In this document: piece by piece, positions 23,880 through 32,810 of the stretch
How positions within the stretch are numbered: the stretch's first letter is position 1
Layout of the letters: each line of letters opens with the position of its first letter
NCBI GenBank assembly: GCA_030016635.1
Contig: JASEJQ010000019.1
Span: forward strand, 1-37,817
Source: Thermoanaerobacteraceae bacterium
Lineage (GTDB): Bacteria > Bacillota > Thermoanaerobacteria > Thermoanaerobacterales > UBA4877
Direction: 5' to 3'
Length of the DNA: 37,817 nt
Made by a program: the position numbers and the translations under genes
The notes under the pieces: generated by a model
The model's database searches: none
Told to the model about the DNA's origin: nothing
The model's input: only the letters and a program-made list of their open reading frames with translations

Positions 23880-24324
23880 GAAATTTGTGGATATGCTCGT
23901 GGTTTTATTAATAACAGCTGTTATAACCTTGGTTGGTAACTTCATAGGCTATAAGATAAATCCAATTGCTGCAATCCCGGGTATGCTTATTCTTATAGGG
24001 ATAGTTGTGGTGGGCATTCTGCTGGCGGAGATCATACCAGTAAAACTACCCAGCATTGTGTATATATCACTTATAGGAATAATAATTACCATACCCGGTT
24101 TCCCCGGTGCCGCATTCTTTACAGCTATGGTTAGCCAGGTGCAGTTTCTATCTCTGACAACGCCTGTCCTCGCCTATGCAGGTATATCTATAGGTAAAGA
24201 CTTAGATGCCTTTAGAGAGGTAGGCTGGAAGATTATTGTTGTCTCAATGTTTGTATTTGTAGGCACCTTTGTTGGTTCAGCCATAATAGCCCAGGTTGTC
24301 TTAAAGCTTATAGGACAGATATAG
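23872..24324 (+). CDS. Small membrane protein partnered with DUF3100 protein
   Basis: A 150-aa protein with four to five hydrophobic helices. It carries SIGKDLDAFREVGWKIIVVSMFVFVGTF near the C-terminus, a segment like those in LrgB/DUF340-type or GntP-like transport proteins. The start codon lies 8 nt inside the upstream gene, with a GGAGGTGGGGG-type site before it, so translation is probably coupled. It ends the operon and is followed by a terminator. It is read as the second half of a split transporter serving the amidohydrolase. Confidence 0.75.
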   Translation: MNKKFVDMLVVLLITAVITLVGNFIGYKINPIAAIPGMLILIGIVVVGILLAEIIPVKLPSIVYISLIGIIITIPGFPGAAFFTAMVSQVQFLSLTTPVLAYAGISIGKDLDAFREVGWKIIVVSMFVFVGTFVGSAIIAQVVLKLIGQI

Positions 24325-24346
24325 CCCGGATTTTCCGGGCTTTTTA
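24323..24346 (+). terminator. Intrinsic terminator of amidohydrolase operon
   Basis: AGCCCGGA-ttt-TCCGGGCT followed by TTTTAT. The stem starts within the stop codon of the last gene. Confidence 0.9.
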
Positions 24347-24401
24347 TAATAATAATACTCCTCATCTTATTGATATAACATATGATATAATCCATACTCT
24401 T

Positions 24402-24473
24402 GTGAACGAAAATCCTTCAATAGCCATAAAAATAATGGAGACTATGACAAAGCGGCTTTCTGAGCAATACTAA
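24402..24473 (+). pseudogene. Possible remnant of a Crp/Fnr-type regulator
   Basis: A short open stretch (starting VNENPSIAIKIMETMTKRL, ending at TAA 24471-24473) reads like the helix after the cyclic-nucleotide-binding barrel of Crp/Fnr regulators (ENPxxAxKxLexxxxRL). There is no ribosome site, barrel or HTH around it. It is probably a decayed fragment or a chance match. The rest of 24347-24496 shows nothing recognisable. Confidence 0.3.
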
Positions 24474-24496
24474 ATGGGATGAGACTTATGAGATAT

Positions 24497-24520
24497 AAAG
24501 GGCGGTTTATACCGCCCTTT
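24497..24520 (-). terminator. Stem-loop after gatC
   Basis: AAAGGGCGGT-ttat-ACCGCCCTTT lies 10 nt past the gatC stop on the minus strand. The AAA/TTT flanks make it usable in both directions. Confidence 0.8.
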
Positions 24521-24530
24521 ATTCATTGAT

Positions 24531-25781
24531 TTAACCAAATATCTTCATAACCTGAAGGATTATCCACGTGAGCGGATTGGCACCGTCACAAATACTGGAA
24601 ATCGTGGTCGCACCTGCTGGGAACTTAAAGGCCGCATCTATAGCTGCAGTTGTGTGAAGAGGGGCGACATTGGTTGCTATTAAAAGGCCTACACCAATGA
24701 CCACACTGCCGATTAAAACTGATCTTACAACATTTCCCTTGGTTACCGGTGCGATCATTGCTACCATGAATGGTATAGTAGCTAAGTCGCCAAAGGGCAA
24801 TACCCTGTTGCCCGGTATTATTAAGGCCAGGAGTATTGTAACAGGTACAAGGATTAGGGCAGTGGATATGGCTGCAGGGTGACCTATAGATACTGCAGAG
24901 TCCAATCCAATGTAGAATTCTCTGCCAGCAAATCTTTTCTGCATGAATTCCCTTGCAGACTCTGAAAGAGGTATGAGGCCCTCCATCAGGATTTTTACCA
25001 TTCTTGGCATCAGGAACATAACTCCTGCCATAGACATACCAAGCTGCAACACCTGCTGAATGCTGTAGCCTGCGGCAAAACCTATTATGATACCAAGAAT
25101 GAGCCCTATGACCATGGGTTCGCCGAATATACCAAAGCGCTTTTCTATATTTTCTGTGCTGGCATCCAGCTTGTTTAGACCTGGTATATGATCTATCAGT
25201 TTATTTAATGGGATGGCGATGGGTACATATGCCGCTGAAAAACCATGAGGCAGTGAAATACCCGGAAGCTGATAGAAGTCCTGGATAAGTGGAGCTGTCC
25301 AGTCTGCTATTTTTAAGACAATGATAACATTTATAATGGCTCCGATTATACCCAGGGTCATGTTGCCGGTGGCAGCTACAATTAAGGCGCCTGTGAAAGC
25401 GAAATGCCAGTAGTTCCAAAAGTCTACGTCCACAGTTTTGGTGGTTTTAGTGACAAGCATAATAATGTTTACAAGTAGACCTATAGGAATTATAAGGGCA
25501 CCTATACGAGAAGCAAAGGCTATTGCAGAAGCAGCGGGCCAACCAACGTCAATGACATCAAGCTTTATGCCCATACGCTGGACCATCTCCTGAGCTGCAG
25601 GGCCTAAGTTACCTGTTAAAAGTCCTATAACAAGGTTGATGCCGATGAAACCAATACCTATAGTCAGGGCGGATCTAAATGCCTTTCCTGGTTTTTGACC
25701 AAATACAAGCCCTAATATAAAGATTATTATTGGGAGCATAACGCTTGCCCCGAGGCTTAGAATAAAATTGATTACACTCAT
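24531..25781 (-). CDS. gatC: PTS galactitol-type transporter IIC
   Basis: A 416-aa membrane channel of the PTS Gat family that moves a polyol across the membrane for phosphorylation by the IIB subunit. About ten to twelve helices are visible, and the N-terminus (FILGLVFGQKPGKAFRSALTIGIGFIGINL) is typical of GatC. It lies 12 nt after gatB on the minus strand, behind a sigma-54 promoter upstream of gatB. No galactitol-phosphate dehydrogenase or tagatose kinase follows it, so the true substrate may not be galactitol. Confidence 0.93.
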   Translation of the reverse strand: MSVINFILSLGASVMLPIIIFILGLVFGQKPGKAFRSALTIGIGFIGINLVIGLLTGNLGPAAQEMVQRMGIKLDVIDVGWPAASAIAFASRIGALIIPIGLLVNIIMLVTKTTKTVDVDFWNYWHFAFTGALIVAATGNMTLGIIGAIINVIIVLKIADWTAPLIQDFYQLPGISLPHGFSAAYVPIAIPLNKLIDHIPGLNKLDASTENIEKRFGIFGEPMVIGLILGIIIGFAAGYSIQQVLQLGMSMAGVMFLMPRMVKILMEGLIPLSESAREFMQKRFAGREFYIGLDSAVSIGHPAAISTALILVPVTILLALIIPGNRVLPFGDLATIPFMVAMIAPVTKGNVVRSVLIGSVVIGVGLLIATNVAPLHTTAAIDAAFKFPAGATTISSICDGANPLTWIILQVMKIFG

Positions 25782-25793
25782 GTTCTATCCCCC

Positions 25794-26078
25794 TTAACCT
25801 TTTAATTTTTGTATTATCTCGTCAAGCACCTTATCTGCACCTATTCCGGTTATGAAGGCCAGGCCGTTTATAACAGGTACTGGATACTTCTTTTGTGTAA
25901 TTGTTGTAGTAACTATAAGGTCTGCATCCTCAGCCATACTGTCCAGTTCAGTTACCTTGCACTGTCTTATATCGACATTGATACCGTTTGCCTTAGCTGC
26001 CTCCTCAATCTTGGTGGCAACAACGGTCGATGTAGCTATGCCTGTACCGCATGCTACAATTATTCTTTTTGTATTCAT
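25794..26078 (-). CDS. gatB: PTS galactitol-type IIB
   Basis: A 94-aa cytoplasmic phosphocarrier. The N-terminal P-loop VACGTGIATSTVVATKI holds the phospho-accepting cysteine near residue 10, followed by the usual alpha/beta fold (ADLIVTTT). The start at 26078 is chosen because AGGAGGTGA is 7 nt upstream; an in-frame ATG at 26108 lies inside the sigma-54 promoter. It is the first gene of the gatBC unit and passes phosphate from IIA to the polyol bound by IIC. Confidence 0.93.
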   Translation of the reverse strand: MNTKRIIVACGTGIATSTVVATKIEEAAKANGINVDIRQCKVTELDSMAEDADLIVTTTITQKKYPVPVINGLAFITGIGADKVLDEIIQKLKG

Positions 26079-26102
26079 TTGCTCACCTCCTGCAAGAATT
26101 AC

Positions 26103-26119
26103 AAGCAAGTTTCATGCCA
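26103..26119 (-). promoter_or_regulatory. Sigma-54 promoter of gatBC
   Basis: On the minus strand TGGCATGAAACTTGCTT (26119-26103) matches the -24/-12 consensus TGGCACG-N4-TTGCW with correct GG-GC spacing. The start point would be near 26093, just before the gatB AGGAGG. The neighbouring LevR-type protein is the expected activator. A TCAAATGA direct repeat (26146-26153 and 26159-26166) upstream could be part of its binding site. Confidence 0.85.
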
Positions 26120-26145
26120 CAGATTACATATTTTGTGCAACACAG

Positions 26146-26616
26146 TCAAATGACAGATTCAAATGAGGTAATGACATTATATGTTTCTGTGGAGTTTTTT
26201 GCGGATTTTATTGATTCAAGAAGTTCCCTGTCTTGAAATAGAGACATCAACTGCTGCAGCAGTTCTATCTGACCATGGGGCTCGTTGAGTGCCAGAACAA
26301 AGATTATATCCACCGGAACATTCTCAGCTGGATTACCCATGTTTTTGAAATTAATAGGTTTTTGCAATACCCCTATGCCTATACATGGCCTTATTACATG
26401 GATGCAATCGGTATGAGGGATTGCTACATTAATACCATCGATCAAAAGACCAGTAGGGAAATGTTTTTCTCTCTCCATCAAAGCCGCATAAAAACTATCC
26501 TTTACATATTCTTTACTATAAAGCAAATCAGAGATTATCTTCAATGCCTCATCGGAACTATCCGCTACCAGCGGATTTAGTATAAGGTCCTCTCTAATAA
26601 AATCTTTAATCATCAA
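26146..26616 (-). CDS. gatA: PTS fructose/galactitol-type IIA
   Basis: A 156-aa cytoplasmic EIIA of the PTS_EIIA_2 fold. The phosphorylated histidine lies in VAIPHTDC near residue 67, in the usual G-x-N-x-A-I-P-H context. It takes phosphate from HPr and hands it to GatB. Its start overlaps the end of the regulator gene by 11 nt, so it is cotranscribed with the regulator, while gatBC follow a separate sigma-54 promoter in the gap after it. Confidence 0.92.
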   Translation of the reverse strand: MMIKDFIREDLILNPLVADSSDEALKIISDLLYSKEYVKDSFYAALMEREKHFPTGLLIDGINVAIPHTDCIHVIRPCIGIGVLQKPINFKNMGNPAENVPVDIIFVLALNEPHGQIELLQQLMSLFQDRELLESIKSAKNSTETYNVITSFESVI

Positions 26617-29482
26617 TGATTACCTCCCTTATAGTCTCCACATTATCAGCCGTGAATATTCTATCAATAAAACCATTAGATTTTATTTTTCTGTATAAAG
26701 CTGCAAAGGCTTCTTGATTGTTTTCCTTTAATGCAAGAAGGAAAACTACTTTGACCTCGTTGTTTTCCTGCCACTCAACAGGTTTTTTCAATACACATAC
26801 TGAAATACATGGTTTAATTACATTCTGAGGTAAACCGTGGGGTATGGCACAACCTTCAGCCATACAGGTGGCACCCATCAGTTCTCGTTTATAAATATCA
26901 AGTAAAAAATTGCTGTTTACGTATCCCTGCTTTTTCAACCTATCCACCATTTCATCAATTATTGAGGTTTTTGTTGTTTCTTCATTAGCAATCGTAATCA
27001 ATTCTTTTTTAATTAAATCAGTCAATGGATTATCATTGGATTTTATGCCCAATATTTTCTTCAGGTATTTTATGCCATTTCCATTGATTATTTCTTCCAG
27101 TGATAAAAAAGGGATTGGATAGTCCTCACCAGGGGAAATAGTTCCTATGATGGCCTTAATTTCGTACTGCCTTTGAAGGTCCCCTATTGTTTTATCGATA
27201 TTACCGTCTTTTGCTAAACCGAGAGGTATAATTTCATAATGATTTTTTATATCCGGGATAGAGCTGGATATGAACCTTTCTATGGTTTGAGCGCTGCCCT
27301 CTCCTGTAAGACATAAGGTTACGATTGCTTTTTTCTTTGCAATTAAAGGATCGGATTTTGCATACCTTGTGCTGTGCTTTGGCTCTGACAATGACTCGGC
27401 CAGGCCCTCCAATGTGATATCTGGGAGGAGGGACTTACGGACAGCTTCTATGGCCATCACAGTATCCACACGGTCTATAGTCCGGGTTGGGATGCCCGTC
27501 CTCTGCATAATTATCTCACCAAAGGTTACGAGAGATCCCATATCCACAAGGAGCAGTGCCCCCTTGCCTTCGTCCATATGCTTTACTGCGGCTAACGTTT
27601 CTTCTAAAGCCTCTTCAGGGGATCTGTCGAGAGGCATGTCTATGCCTACAGCATGGTTTACACCCATGAGTCCGTTAGCAACGTCGGCCATGGCTTTGGC
27701 TACATGCCCGTGTGTGACAATTATTACTGCTATGGATGGCTCTTCATAGCTGTCGTTCTTTGACATCATCTTCAGGTAAAGGGCTATATATCCAATCTCT
27801 TCAAGAGGCACATGAATTTCATATTCTTTTTCAATTATCTTGCTCATTTCCTCTGATATTGCCAGTTCTTTTTCAAAGTCTTTTTTTATCTTTTCCATCT
27901 GAGGGTTTACTATGACTTTACCAGCCTTTATCCTGGATACAGCTGCCGCAAGGTGTATTGCCAGACAGTAAATGAGTCCCTCCTTGTATTTGTATCCCAT
28001 AGCGTCAGCTACCTTTAACATCTCTTCCACTGTATGGACCATTCTTTCGCCAACCATTTGGGCGAGGTCCTGTTTGTTTATTGCATACCCTCTGGAAAAG
28101 CTGTTAGAAAAGTTTTGAAATCTTACCTGAAGCTCGCCCGATATTATCTCGTTAATATCGTTTTGTTCCAAGCCTTTGTTGCTCAATTCTGCATATCTGT
28201 CCTCAATATAAAGGTATATGTCATCGGGGAGTGTATACTCCTCTTCCTTAGGAAGTTTGTCTATCACCTCGTCTTTTGGCGTAAACTTCAGTTCGTGGTT
28301 TAGGATGCCTATCTGATCTTCCTTAATGCGCTTTTTGAGCATACCCTTTCTCACATGTGCCGGAAGGTCCTCAAGCCCTATGGTTATATCACCGTCTTTT
28401 GAGTTCAGGTTCGCTATGAAGGCCTTGGCGCAGGCAACCTGTATATCGCTCCTAAGCTGTCCTATGTTACCGGGACAGTCATAAAGGAGCATGGCTGTTA
28501 AAGGTTCCGGTTTGAGTTTGAGGGTTTTACCAATCCTTGTGGCCTCCTTGGCCAGGAAACTTTTTATAATCTGCAGTCTCTCTGATATTGGCCTTACATC
28601 CAGTGGGGGCATCTCTATTACCATGGGTATCCTTCTCCGGAATGTGAGAAGAAGGGAAGACTCAATATCCTGCGTTGTGGCTGCTATTATAAGTACATCC
28701 ACACTTCTCAGATTGTCCACTTCACCCAATCGGCGATATCTGCCGTAATCCAATATAGAAAACAATATTTCCTGACCTTCGGGTGGAAGCCTGTGCACCT
28801 CATCGAGAAATAATATGCCGCCGTTAGCTCGTTCTATAAGCCCATCCTTGTTTGTGTCTGCACCAGTAAAAGCACCCTTCACATGTCCAAAGAGCTGTGA
28901 TAGTAACAGCTGTGGATTGTCTGCATAGTCGGCACAATTGAATACTATAAAGGGCGCATTTTTTTGAAACTTGCCTGATTCTAAGGCAAATCTGTACATA
29001 GCTTCGGCCAGATGGCTTTTACCTACACCTGTTGGCCCTACTATCAATGTATGAAGCCCGTGCGGCGGGTACATAACAGCAGCCCTTGCCTGCTGCACCT
29101 GCATTTTCAAACTGCCATCATATCCGATTATTGATGAAAAAGGATCTAAATTTGGAGATGCTGTTTTTTCGGGTTTAACCGTTTCCTCTGAATCTATTAA
29201 TGACCGCAGTTTTGTCACTGCTGTACGGGAAACGTTGTAACCTTCTACATTTAGAATCCTTGTTAATTCCCTGTCGGATACTGAAGGGTTTTGATTTATA
29301 ATCTTTCTCATTTCAGTAAGGATATATGGCTTTCTTCTTTCTCTTGAGTCTGGAATGTTTAATTTTAATCTTAACTCTGTTACCTCGTCCCTCCTCATTT
29401 TTAACTTTGCTGACAGTTCTTCATCAGTCATAGGGTTTTTCTTGTCTTCATTTTTAATGAGTTCTAAAAGTTTTTGTTCCAT
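26606..29482 (-). CDS. LevR-family sigma-54 activator with PTS regulatory domains
   Basis: A 958-aa enhancer-binding protein. In order: an N-terminal HTH region (1-105), an AAA+ domain with Walker [10 protein letters not shown] near 147 and the sigma-54 contact loop GAFTGA near 200, a PRD domain (about 440-560), a mannose-type EIIA domain with the phospho-histidine in VTHGH near 589, a IIB-like segment (about 700-780), and a C-terminal EIIA domain with CAIPHG near 880. Classical LevR ends in a second PRD, so the C-terminal EIIA fusion is unusual. The ATG at 29482 is chosen for its GAGAGGGG site; longer frames from 29569 have none. Phosphorylation by HPr and EIIB probably sets its activity. 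Likely targets are two sigma-54 promoters in this window. Confidence 0.9.
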   Translation of the reverse strand: MEQKLLELIKNEDKKNPMTDEELSAKLKMRRDEVTELRLKLNIPDSRERRKPYILTEMRKIINQNPSVSDRELTRILNVEGYNVSRTAVTKLRSLIDSEETVKPEKTASPNLDPFSSIIGYDGSLKMQVQQARAAVMYPPHGLHTLIVGPTGVGKSHLAEAMYRFALESGKFQKNAPFIVFNCADYADNPQLLLSQLFGHVKGAFTGADTNKDGLIERANGGILFLDEVHRLPPEGQEILFSILDYGRYRRLGEVDNLRSVDVLIIAATTQDIESSLLLTFRRRIPMVIEMPPLDVRPISERLQIIKSFLAKEATRIGKTLKLKPEPLTAMLLYDCPGNIGQLRSDIQVACAKAFIANLNSKDGDITIGLEDLPAHVRKGMLKKRIKEDQIGILNHELKFTPKDEVIDKLPKEEEYTLPDDIYLYIEDRYAELSNKGLEQNDINEIISGELQVRFQNFSNSFSRGYAINKQDLAQMVGERMVHTVEEMLKVADAMGYKYKEGLIYCLAIHLAAAVSRIKAGKVIVNPQMEKIKKDFEKELAISEEMSKIIEKEYEIHVPLEEIGYIALYLKMMSKNDSYEEPSIAVIIVTHGHVAKAMADVANGLMGVNHAVGIDMPLDRSPEEALEETLAAVKHMDEGKGALLLVDMGSLVTFGEIIMQRTGIPTRTIDRVDTVMAIEAVRKSLLPDITLEGLAESLSEPKHSTRYAKSDPLIAKKKAIVTLCLTGEGSAQTIERFISSSIPDIKNHYEIIPLGLAKDGNIDKTIGDLQRQYEIKAIIGTISPGEDYPIPFLSLEEIINGNGIKYLKKILGIKSNDNPLTDLIKKELITIANEETTKTSIIDEMVDRLKKQGYVNSNFLLDIYKRELMGATCMAEGCAIPHGLPQNVIKPCISVCVLKKPVEWQENNEVKVVFLLALKENNQEAFAALYRKIKSNGFIDRIFTADNVETIREVIIDD

Positions 29483-29623
29483 AATCATCCCCTCTCTTTT
29501 CTTAGCAATAATCATGCCAATTACTTTTTCAAAAGGTTTTATAATGGTCTTAAAGATATTTTTCCACAAAAAAGACCACGTTAAATAATTAACATATTAT
29601 AAAAATTTTTTTAAAACTCTATG

Positions 29624-29652
29624 TTGACAAATAAATTATATCATACTATAAT
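29624..29652 (+). promoter_or_regulatory. Consensus sigma-A promoter of gut operon
   Basis: TTGACA (29624-29629), a 17-nt spacer and TATAAT (29647-29652) are perfect consensus boxes. A palindromic operator candidate lies about 17 nt past the expected start point. Confidence 0.92.
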
Positions 29653-29675
29653 TTACTTAACAAATGAAATCATAC

Positions 29676-29689
29676 TGAACAAATGTTCA
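29676..29689 (+). promoter_or_regulatory. Palindromic operator candidate, gut operon
   Basis: TGAACA-AA-TGTTCA is a perfect dyad downstream of the consensus promoter, with a related half-site TTAACAAATG about 20 nt upstream. Its position would block transcription when occupied, and autoregulation by the SorC-family protein encoded next is the simple reading. The dyad covers the ATG at 29683, which argues that this ATG is not the true start. Confidence 0.6.
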
Positions 29690-29706
29690 AAAGGGGATGG
29701 TTGTTT

Positions 29707-30648
29707 TTGGAGGACAACCTCAGACTACTTATTAAAATATCTACACTTTATTATGGCGATAATCTTACGCAGGATGAGATTTCTAAAAAGTTAAATATAT
29801 CAAGGCCAGCGGTTTCCAGGTTGCTAAAAAAAGCAAGAGAAGAGGGGATCGTTGAGATTAAGATAAACAGCAGTTATGGCTATTCTAATCTGGAAGAAGC
29901 GCTTGAAAAACGCTTTGGTTTAAAAGAGGCAATTGTTATAGAATATCAAAATGAAGAACAGGGCATATTGAAAAGAGAGCTGGGCAAAGCAGCAGCAGCA
30001 CTCCTGATGCGGATAATAAAGAATAAAGATATCGTTGGCCTGTCATGGGGGACAACGCTTGCATCAATTCCACCTTTTATAAAGCAGAAATATACGCCTG
30101 ATACACTTTTTGTGCCTATGGTTGGAGGGATAGGTCAGGTGAACTATGATGTGCATAGCAATAATATTACAACAGAGTTTGCAAAAGCATTTGGTGGCAA
30201 ATGGCAGCTCCTCCATGCGCCGGCTTTCGTGGATAGGATGGATGTCAAGAAAAGTATTCTGTCAGATACTAACGTTAAAAGAGTGCTGGACACAGCAGCT
30301 AATGCGGATATAGCTGTTGTGGGAATTGGTGCGCCTATAGAATCTTCGACAATGCTTGCCAGTGGGTATTTTGGCGAGAGTGAAATAAAACTTTTAAAGG
30401 AAGCAGGAGCAATAGGGGACCTCTGCTCAAGGTTCTTTGATAGAGATGGGAATCCTTGCGATGTGGATATAAATGACAGGGTTATTGGGATACCACTTCA
30501 TATACTGAAGGATATTAATACAGTGGTGGGCGTGGCAGGTGGAAAGGAAAAGGTACTGTCAATTTTAGGGGCATTGAAGGGTGGATATATAGATATTATT
30601 GTTACCGATAATTTGACAGCCGGGGAATTAATAAAGGGGGTATCCTGA
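29707..30648 (+). CDS. SorC/DeoR-family transcriptional regulator
   Basis: About 313 aa. The N-terminal HTH (LTQDEISKKLNISRPAVSRLLKKA, residues 20-43) is typical of SorC/CggR-type regulators, followed by the sugar-phosphate-binding domain with GLSWGTTLASI near 112 and VVGVAGGKEKVLSILGAL near the C-terminus. A TTG start at 29707 is preferred: AAGGGG lies about 10 nt upstream and the product begins MEDNLRLLIK, as in relatives. An ATG at 29683 would add eight residues but sits in the operator. It heads the glucitol-type PTS operon and probably responds to a phosphorylated polyol. Its stop overlaps the gutM start. Confidence 0.88.
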   Translation: MEDNLRLLIKISTLYYGDNLTQDEISKKLNISRPAVSRLLKKAREEGIVEIKINSSYGYSNLEEALEKRFGLKEAIVIEYQNEEQGILKRELGKAAAALLMRIIKNKDIVGLSWGTTLASIPPFIKQKYTPDTLFVPMVGGIGQVNYDVHSNNITTEFAKAFGGKWQLLHAPAFVDRMDVKKSILSDTNVKRVLDTAANADIAVVGIGAPIESSTMLASGYFGESEIKLLKEAGAIGDLCSRFFDRDGNPCDVDINDRVIGIPLHILKDINTVVGVAGGKEKVLSILGALKGGYIDIIVTDNLTAGELIKGVS

Positions 30649-31052
30649 TGTGGATTAAATTGCTTTTGGTCATAGGAGTTGTATGGCTTATACAGTCTAT
30701 TCTAACGTATTTTCAGATTAAGGACTATCAGAGGACAAGTATGGAACTGGCTAAACAAGGTAGACTCCTTATCGGAGCTCAGAGGGGCTATCTCTCAAAG
30801 GGAGCAATACTGGTAATGTCGATAGACGAGAAATTTAATATTTCTGATTGCAGGTTATTAAATGGAATTACAGTAATGGCCAGGTTCAAAAAGTTTGAAT
30901 CCTTGATTGGCAAAAATATTTTTGATGAGGAGTGTAAAGACGGATTAAAGGGGGCTGTTGGCAAGGCCTTTGAAAAAGCGTTATCCAGTTTATCTCTCAA
31001 TAAAGGAGAATGTGCTTATGGAGAAATTACCCAGGTTGACTCCAGGGAGTAA
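30648..31052 (+). CDS. gutM: GutM, glucitol operon activator-like protein
   Basis: A 134-aa protein of the GutM/SrlM family, which assists glucitol operon expression. An N-terminal membrane helix (WIKLLLVIGVVWLIQSILTYF) is followed by a small cytoplasmic domain with GRLLIGAQRGYLSKGAILVMSID, the family hallmark. It starts at the last base of the upstream regulator and overlaps the next small gene by 35 nt. The standard place of gutM beside a PTS-Gut transporter supports the call. Confidence 0.9.
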   Translation: MWIKLLLVIGVVWLIQSILTYFQIKDYQRTSMELAKQGRLLIGAQRGYLSKGAILVMSIDEKFNISDCRLLNGITVMARFKKFESLIGKNIFDEECKDGLKGAVGKAFEKALSSLSLNKGECAYGEITQVDSRE

Positions 31053-31167
31053 AATATATCAGCTTTTCGATTATAAAAAGGTGGTGGTAGAGGGGAAGAA
31101 TGATGACTTCATAATTACTATCGAGAAAAAAGAAAAGACTGCAAGGAAAAGACAGAATACAGTGTAG
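31018..31167 (+). CDS. 49-aa protein in gut operon, unknown
   Basis: A short gene starting at ATG 31018 with AAAGGAG upstream, inside the 3' end of gutM in another frame. The product (begins MEKLPRLTPGSKIYQLFDYK) is basic at the C-terminus (EKKEKTARKRQ) and has no membrane segment. A longer open frame from 30958 exists but lacks a ribosome site. No family was recognised. Its place between gutM and the PTS IIC gene suggests a small accessory or regulatory peptide of this operon. Confidence 0.6.
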   Translation: MEKLPRLTPGSKIYQLFDYKKVVVEGKNDDFIITIEKKEKTARKRQNTV

Positions 31168-31175
31168 GGCCACGG

Positions 31176-31197
31176 GCCGGGATAATTTTACCCCGGC
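31176..31197 (+). promoter_or_regulatory. Intercistronic stem-loop before gut IIC gene
   Basis: GCCGGG (31176-31181) pairs with CCCGGC (31192-31197) around a 10-nt loop, followed by TAATTTTATT. It sits between the regulatory genes and the transporter genes, and could be a partial terminator or an mRNA processing/stability element. Confidence 0.5.
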
Positions 31198-31224
31198 TAA
31201 TTTTATTATAAGGGAGGGTTTTTA

Positions 31225-31752
31225 ATGGATGTGTTGGCAAATTTTGCACAGGGTTTTATTGGTGTATTTCAGGAAGGTGGAAAGACATTTGTTGGATTTT
31301 TAAGTGGGATAGTTCCGACCCTGGTAACCCTGATGACTGCTGTCAATGCCCTGGTCAAGTTTGTTGGTGAGGAAAGGGTTAACAGGTGGGGAGAGGCTGC
31401 TGGCAGATATACCATATTGAGGTATACAGTAATGCCTATTATGGCCATGTTCTTTTTAACCAACCCCATGGCTTATACCTTTGGAAGGTTCCTACCTGAA
31501 AAGTACAAGCCTGCATTCTATGATGCTGCAGTTTCTTTCTGTCATCCTATAACCGGTCTGTTTCCCCATGCCAATCCTGCTGAGCTCTTTGTCTACATGG
31601 GAATTGCCCAGGGGATACAGCAACTGGGGCTTTCTATAGGTGGCCTGGCCGTAAGATACTTTATAGTAGGCATAATAGTAATATTCATACGTGGTGTTGT
31701 GACAGAAAGACTTACTTTGAGGATGATGAGACAGCAAGGGATTGAAATATAG
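31225..31752 (+). CDS. srlA: PTS glucitol/sorbitol-type IIC
   Basis: A 175-aa membrane protein matching PTS-Gut IIC (GutA/SrlA). Family hallmarks are FVGFLSGIVPTLVTLMTAVNALVKFVGEERV near the N-terminus and PMAYTFGRFLPEKYKPAFYDA in the middle. It forms the channel together with the C-terminal part of the IIBC subunit encoded next. AAGGGAGGG precedes the ATG. The phosphorylated polyol may be sorbitol or a relative, since no usual sorbitol-6-phosphate dehydrogenase is present. Confidence 0.94.
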   Translation: MDVLANFAQGFIGVFQEGGKTFVGFLSGIVPTLVTLMTAVNALVKFVGEERVNRWGEAAGRYTILRYTVMPIMAMFFLTNPMAYTFGRFLPEKYKPAFYDAAVSFCHPITGLFPHANPAELFVYMGIAQGIQQLGLSIGGLAVRYFIVGIIVIFIRGVVTERLTLRMMRQQGIEI

Positions 31753-31766
31753 AGAGGAGGAGAATT

Positions 31767-32753
31767 GTGTATAGAGCAGTCCGTATTGAAAAGGGGAATG
31801 GAGGATGGGGCGGCCCCCTTGTTATAATGCCGTCCGTTGGCAAGGATAAGATTGTATCTGTTACAGGCGGTGGGATACACCCTGTTGCAAAGAAAATTGC
31901 AGAACTGACAGGTGGCACTGCAGTAGATGGTTTTAAGGGTGCTGTTCCAGAAAACGAAATATGCTGTGTGGTGATAGACTGCGGGGGGACTGCCAGGTGT
32001 GGAGTATACCCAAAGAAAAGGATTCCAACAGTTAATCTCACACCTGTAGGACAGGTAGGACCTCTTGCTGAATACATTAAGGAGGATGTATATGTATCCG
32101 GTGTCAAAGAGGAAAATATTATATCTGTGGATGAAACCCCTGAAGAGGTAGCTGGAGAAGGAAAATCAGAAAAGTCTGTTTTCGAGGCAGCCACATCACA
32201 GGCCAGGCCGGCAAATCAAGTACCCCAGGGAAATATAATTGAGAAGTTCGGCAGAACCATGGGCGGCTTTGTTGGTACCCTGTACCAGGCGGGAAGGCAG
32301 ACCATAGATCAGTTGATAAGAAATATAATACCGTTTATGGCTTTTGTTGCGACAATAATAGGTATAATCACGGCCACAGGCGTCGGCAACGCACTGGCAA
32401 ACCTTATAGCACCTCTTGCCGGTACGCTGGTCGGGCTGCTTGTAATTTCTGTGATATGTGCATTTCCTTTACTGTCGCCGTTGCTTGGGCCTGGGGCAGT
32501 CATAGCCCAGGTTATAGGGGTGCTGGTTGGTGTAGAGATAGGTAGAGGCCATATACCACCGCAGTTTGCACTGCCTGCCCTGTTTGCCATTGACCCTCAG
32601 GTTGGTTGCGACTTTGTACCTGTAGGTTTATCTCTTGGTGAAGCCAAACCGGAGACCACCAGCATAGGTGTCAGTGCCGTTTTGATTTCAAGGCAGTTTA
32701 CAGGTCCGATTGCTGTTCTCATTGCATATGCATTCAGTTTTGGTCTGTTTTAG
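31767..32753 (+). CDS. srlE: PTS glucitol/sorbitol-type IIBC
   Basis: A 328-aa fused subunit. The N-terminal IIB domain contains VVIDCGGTARCGVYPKKRIPTVNLTP near residues 70-95, with the phospho-cysteine; a linker (about 125-165) leads to a C-terminal membrane domain starting near 185 (IIPFMAFVATIIGIITATGVGNALA). This is the SrlE/GutE architecture. The GTG start at 31767 follows GAGAGGAGG. It lies 14 nt after the IIC gene. Confidence 0.94.
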   Translation: MYRAVRIEKGNGGWGGPLVIMPSVGKDKIVSVTGGGIHPVAKKIAELTGGTAVDGFKGAVPENEICCVVIDCGGTARCGVYPKKRIPTVNLTPVGQVGPLAEYIKEDVYVSGVKEENIISVDETPEEVAGEGKSEKSVFEAATSQARPANQVPQGNIIEKFGRTMGGFVGTLYQAGRQTIDQLIRNIIPFMAFVATIIGIITATGVGNALANLIAPLAGTLVGLLVISVICAFPLLSPLLGPGAVIAQVIGVLVGVEIGRGHIPPQFALPALFAIDPQVGCDFVPVGLSLGEAKPETTSIGVSAVLISRQFTGPIAVLIAYAFSFGLF

Positions 32754-32764
32754 ATAGCACATGA

Positions 32765-32786
32765 GGGGGAGCGAAAACGCTCTCCC
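32765..32786 (+). promoter_or_regulatory. Intercistronic stem-loop between IIBC and IIA genes
   Basis: GGGGGAGCG (32765-32773) pairs with CGCTCTCCC (32778-32786), nine pairs with one G-U, around AAAA. No T-run follows, so it is more likely an mRNA-stability or attenuating hairpin than a full terminator. Confidence 0.6.
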
Positions 32787-32810
32787 AAAATATTTTATAG
32801 GAGGGGCAAG

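Noticed and set aside
24531-26616. Firm assignment of galactitol as PTS substrate
   Set aside because: Only the transporter family supports it; no galactitol catabolic enzymes are next to the genes.
30958-31017. A longer start for the small gut-operon protein
   Set aside because: There is no ribosome site before 30958 and the extra residues only mirror the gutM reading frame.
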